Part shown: positions 33,234-35,110 of the stretch, piece by piece | How the letters are laid out: every line of letters begins with the position of its first letter | Position numbering within the stretch: position 1 is the first letter of the stretch | From: Actinomycetota bacterium | GTDB taxonomy: Bacteria; Actinomycetota; Humimicrobiia; Humimicrobiales; Humimicrobiaceae | NCBI GenBank assembly: GCA_023379515.1 | Contig: JAMCQQ010000185.1 | Span: 1 to 35,110, forward strand | Length of the DNA stretch: 35,110 nucleotides | Direction of reading: 5' to 3' | Notes under the pieces: model-generated | The model's database searches: none | What the model saw: the letters and a program-made list of their open reading frames with translations, nothing else | Told to the model about the DNA's origin: nothing | Made by a program: the position numbers and the translations under genes

Positions 33234-33858
33234 TGGAAAACTCCTCTAAAAATTTTTCAAGCGAATTTTTTGTAAATATCACATAATCACTTACCAGTAT
33301 TTCATAAGTATTCATGGATTTGCATGTTGTCAATAAAACATTCGGCATATTTCTGAAAGATAATAAATCGTTGCCATCCAATTGCTCAAGTACAATCAAA
33401 ACTTTGCCTGAGGAGACCTTCAGATTTTCTAAAATCGTACTTGCATTTTTAGTACCTGGTTTTTCAAAGTTAAATTCGGAAACAACCATAAGCCTTCCTT
33501 CATTAAACTTATCGGAAAGTGCCATATACTTACATTTTCTTATAACTTTCTTATTAAGCTTAAAGGAATAATCCCTTGGCACCGGACCAAAGATTATGCC
33601 TCCGCCCTTCCACAAAGGAGACCTTATACTTCCGGCTCTTGCGTTACCTGTACCTTTTTGCCTCCAGGGTTTTCTGCCTCCTCCGCTAACTTCACTTCTG
33701 CCTTTTGTTTTGCTTGTGCCTGAACGTGCGGCAGCAAGAAACCTTTTTACTTCAAGGTGAAGAGTATTTGTATTGACTTCCTGTTTTACTATTTCATCAG
33801 GTATATCAATTTTATCCTTACTGCTTCCCTTTAAATCTAAAATATCCAAAGTTGCCAT
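33220..33858 (-). CDS. rplD: 50S ribosomal protein L4
   Basis: A 212-residue protein with an extended loop reaching the exit tunnel ('GTSKTKGRSEVSGGGRKPWR', 'QKGTGNARAGSIRSPLWKGG', 'GIIFGPVPRDYSFKLNKKVI'). In E. coli L4 also represses the S10 operon by acting on the rpsJ leader; tuf is directly upstream of rpsJ here, so that leader is absent or different. Start ATG. Its end overlaps rplW by 14 bases and it follows rplC by 17 bases. Confidence 0.97.
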   Translation of the reverse strand: MATLDILDLKGSSKDKIDIPDEIVKQEVNTNTLHLEVKRFLAAARSGTSKTKGRSEVSGGGRKPWRQKGTGNARAGSIRSPLWKGGGIIFGPVPRDYSFKLNKKVIRKCKYMALSDKFNEGRLMVVSEFNFEKPGTKNASTILENLKVSSGKVLIVLEQLDGNDLLSFRNMPNVLLTTCKSMNTYEILVSDYVIFTKNSLEKFLEEFSNARP

Positions 33859-33875
33859 TATCTTCTCCTAATAAT

Positions 33876-34499
33876 TTAAGCTTTCCTGACGTATACCAGG
33901 GTTCCCTTTGCTCCAGGTACAGAACCTTTGATAAGAATTAAATTCTGTTCCGATAAAATATCAACTATTTTAGTACCTGGTGCAGTAACTTTTATTCCGC
34001 CCATTCTTCCAGGCATTTTTTTGCCTTTCATAACTTTTTTTGGAGTAGAACACATTCCTACTGAACCCGTTCTTCTTATACTGTGGGAACCATGAGTTAC
34101 AGGACCACGATGAAAATGATATTTCTTAATAACTCCTGCAAATCCCTTGCCCCTTGATATTCCGGTTATTTTTACAATATCTCCAACATTAAAAATACTT
34201 ACATCAATACTGTCTCCAACCTTATATTGGCTGTTAAAATCATCAAGCCTTATTTCCCTCATATATTTAGCAGATTCAATTTTTGCCTTGGTAAACTCAC
34301 CCTTTTTGGGTTTGCTTAATCTTTTTTCTTTTACAGCGCCAAAGCCAACTTTTAAAGCATTATAGCCATCAGATTCAACATTTTTAATTTGCATTACTTT
34401 GCAGGGCTCTGCTTCAATTGCCGTAACGCATAAAACATTCCCGTTTTCATCATATATCTGGGTTGATCCTATTTTTTTTCCATAAATTGCCTGTACCAT
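33876..34499 (-). CDS. rplC: 50S ribosomal protein L3
   Basis: A 207-residue early-assembly protein close to the peptidyl-transferase centre. Marks are 'AIYGKKIGSTQIYDENGNV', 'VGDIVKITGISRGKGFAGVI', 'YHFHRGPVTHGSHSIRRTGS', 'VGMCSTPKKVMKGKKMPGRM' and 'LILIKGSVPGAKGTLVYVRKA'. Start ATG. A 143-base AT-rich gap separates it from rpsJ, longer than usual in an S10 operon and without a recognised hairpin or promoter. Confidence 0.97.
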   Translation of the reverse strand: MVQAIYGKKIGSTQIYDENGNVLCVTAIEAEPCKVMQIKNVESDGYNALKVGFGAVKEKRLSKPKKGEFTKAKIESAKYMREIRLDDFNSQYKVGDSIDVSIFNVGDIVKITGISRGKGFAGVIKKYHFHRGPVTHGSHSIRRTGSVGMCSTPKKVMKGKKMPGRMGGIKVTAPGTKIVDILSEQNLILIKGSVPGAKGTLVYVRKA

Positions 34500-34642
34500 T
34501 CTGATTCTCCTGCCTAAAATTTACTGCTAAAAAACTATAAAAAATCAAAAAATATAAATTATAAACACAAAGATGAAATTTTATATTTATTTTTAAAATA
34601 AATCAAATAATATTTTTAATTTTTAAAAATTTTCATTAACTG

Positions 34643-34963
34643 CTAGGACTTTATTTCAATATCAATACCCGCAGGAAGATTCAACCTCATCAACATGTCT
34701 ACGGTTTTTGGATTCGGGTCAAGAATATCAATTATTCTTTTATGAGTTCTTATTTCAAAATGCTCCCTTGAATCCTTATCCACATGAGGCGATCTTATAA
34801 CACAAAAAACATTTTTTCTGTTGGGAAGTGGTATTGGTCCTGAAACCTTTGCGCCTGAACTTTCAACAGTTTCAACTATCTTTTTTGCAGATCTGTCGAT
34901 TACTTCACTGTCATAAGCTTTTAATTTTATTCTGATTTTTTGTCCTAATTTTCCTGCATTCAA
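34643..34963 (-). CDS. rpsJ: 30S ribosomal protein S10 / NusE
   Basis: A 106-residue protein of the 30S head that also joins NusB in transcription antitermination. '[20 protein letters not shown]', '[20 protein letters not shown]' and '[20 protein letters not shown]' are diagnostic. The start is TTG at 34963 with GGAGG seven bases upstream; an ATG that begins in the next bases is out of frame. It begins 22 bases after the tuf stop, so it is probably transcribed with the str-operon genes. Confidence 0.96.
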   Translation of the reverse strand: MNAGKLGQKIRIKLKAYDSEVIDRSAKKIVETVESSGAKVSGPIPLPNRKNVFCVIRSPHVDKDSREHFEIRTHKRIIDILDPNPKTVDMLMRLNLPAGIDIEIKS

Positions 34964-34985
34964 TTATTGTCCTCCATATTCCCTG

Positions 34986-35110
34986 CTACTCTATTATTTT
35001 GGATATGCTTCCGGCACCTATGGTTCTTCCGCCTTCACGGATAGCAAAACGCAGTCCCTCTTCCATTGCTATCGGTGTAATTAGCTTTACTTCCATTTCA
35101 GTATGATCTC
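34986..35110 (-). CDS. tuf: Elongation factor Tu, C-terminal end
   Basis: The last 41 codons of a gene entering from the right edge. The translation '...[26 protein letters not shown]' is the near-invariant end of EF-Tu domain III, followed by TAG. EF-Tu delivers aminoacyl-tRNA to the ribosome. Placement of tuf directly ahead of rpsJ fits the str-S10 arrangement seen in many bacteria. Confidence 0.96.
   Translation of the reverse strand, partial: DHTEMEVKLITPIAMEEGLRFAIREGGRTIGAGSISKIIE

Noticed and set aside
34500..34642. Regulatory leader or promoter between rpsJ and rplC
   Set aside because: The gap is simply AT-rich; no convincing hairpin, promoter or conserved motif could be seen.

Overview
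The window comes from an AT-rich bacterial chromosome and almost every gene is on the minus strand, so transcription runs from high to low coordinates. The right half is the conserved ribosomal block: tuf (partial), S10-spc-alpha, then rplQ, truA, rplM and rpsI. It continues through a PLP racemase into glmM, glmS and acpS. The order rplM-rpsI-(racemase)-glmM-glmS-acpS is best known from Actinobacteria. Low GC, zinc-binding (Cys4) forms of S4, S14, L24 and L36, and heavy use of TTG/GTG starts point to a deep, uncultivated lineage. This placement is an inference; a tree of the ribosomal proteins would settle it.

Left region (1-8945): a pentose-type sugar locus. It holds the start of an FGGY sugar kinase, a small alpha-beta barrel protein, an M20 metallohydrolase, a ribose/xylose-type ABC importer (permease, double ATPase, lipoprotein binding protein), a LacI-family repressor and a D-lyxose isomerase. 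A truncated E1-alpha (pyruvate/acetoin dehydrogenase type) fragment leads the lyxose isomerase unit. A well-formed promoter with a LacI/CcpA-type operator just downstream of it sits ahead of that fragment, and a second palindrome with a central CG lies ahead of the binding-protein gene. The simplest reading is lyxose or a related sugar imported, isomerised to xylulose and phosphorylated by the FGGY kinase. An internally deleted IS1182-type element with perfect 33-bp ends sits inside the transporter operon.

Middle region (8960-12085): a two-gene insertion element (DUF6788-like protein plus DDE transposase, with imperfect terminal repeats) and a mazEF toxin-antitoxin pair with a repeated operator-like motif.

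Envelope region (12086-17613): acpS, glmS, glmM and an ornithine/alanine-racemase-family gene. Two copies of a roughly 230-bp structured repeat bracket glmM. Their outer arms have the same orientation but their cores are inverted relative to each other.

Ribosomal block (17630-35110): 33 complete genes plus the end of tuf. Oddities are an infA whose only plausible start codon is ATT, no rpmD (L30) between rpsE and rplO, an L29 nearly twice the usual length, and non-ATG starts in 13 of the 33 complete genes.
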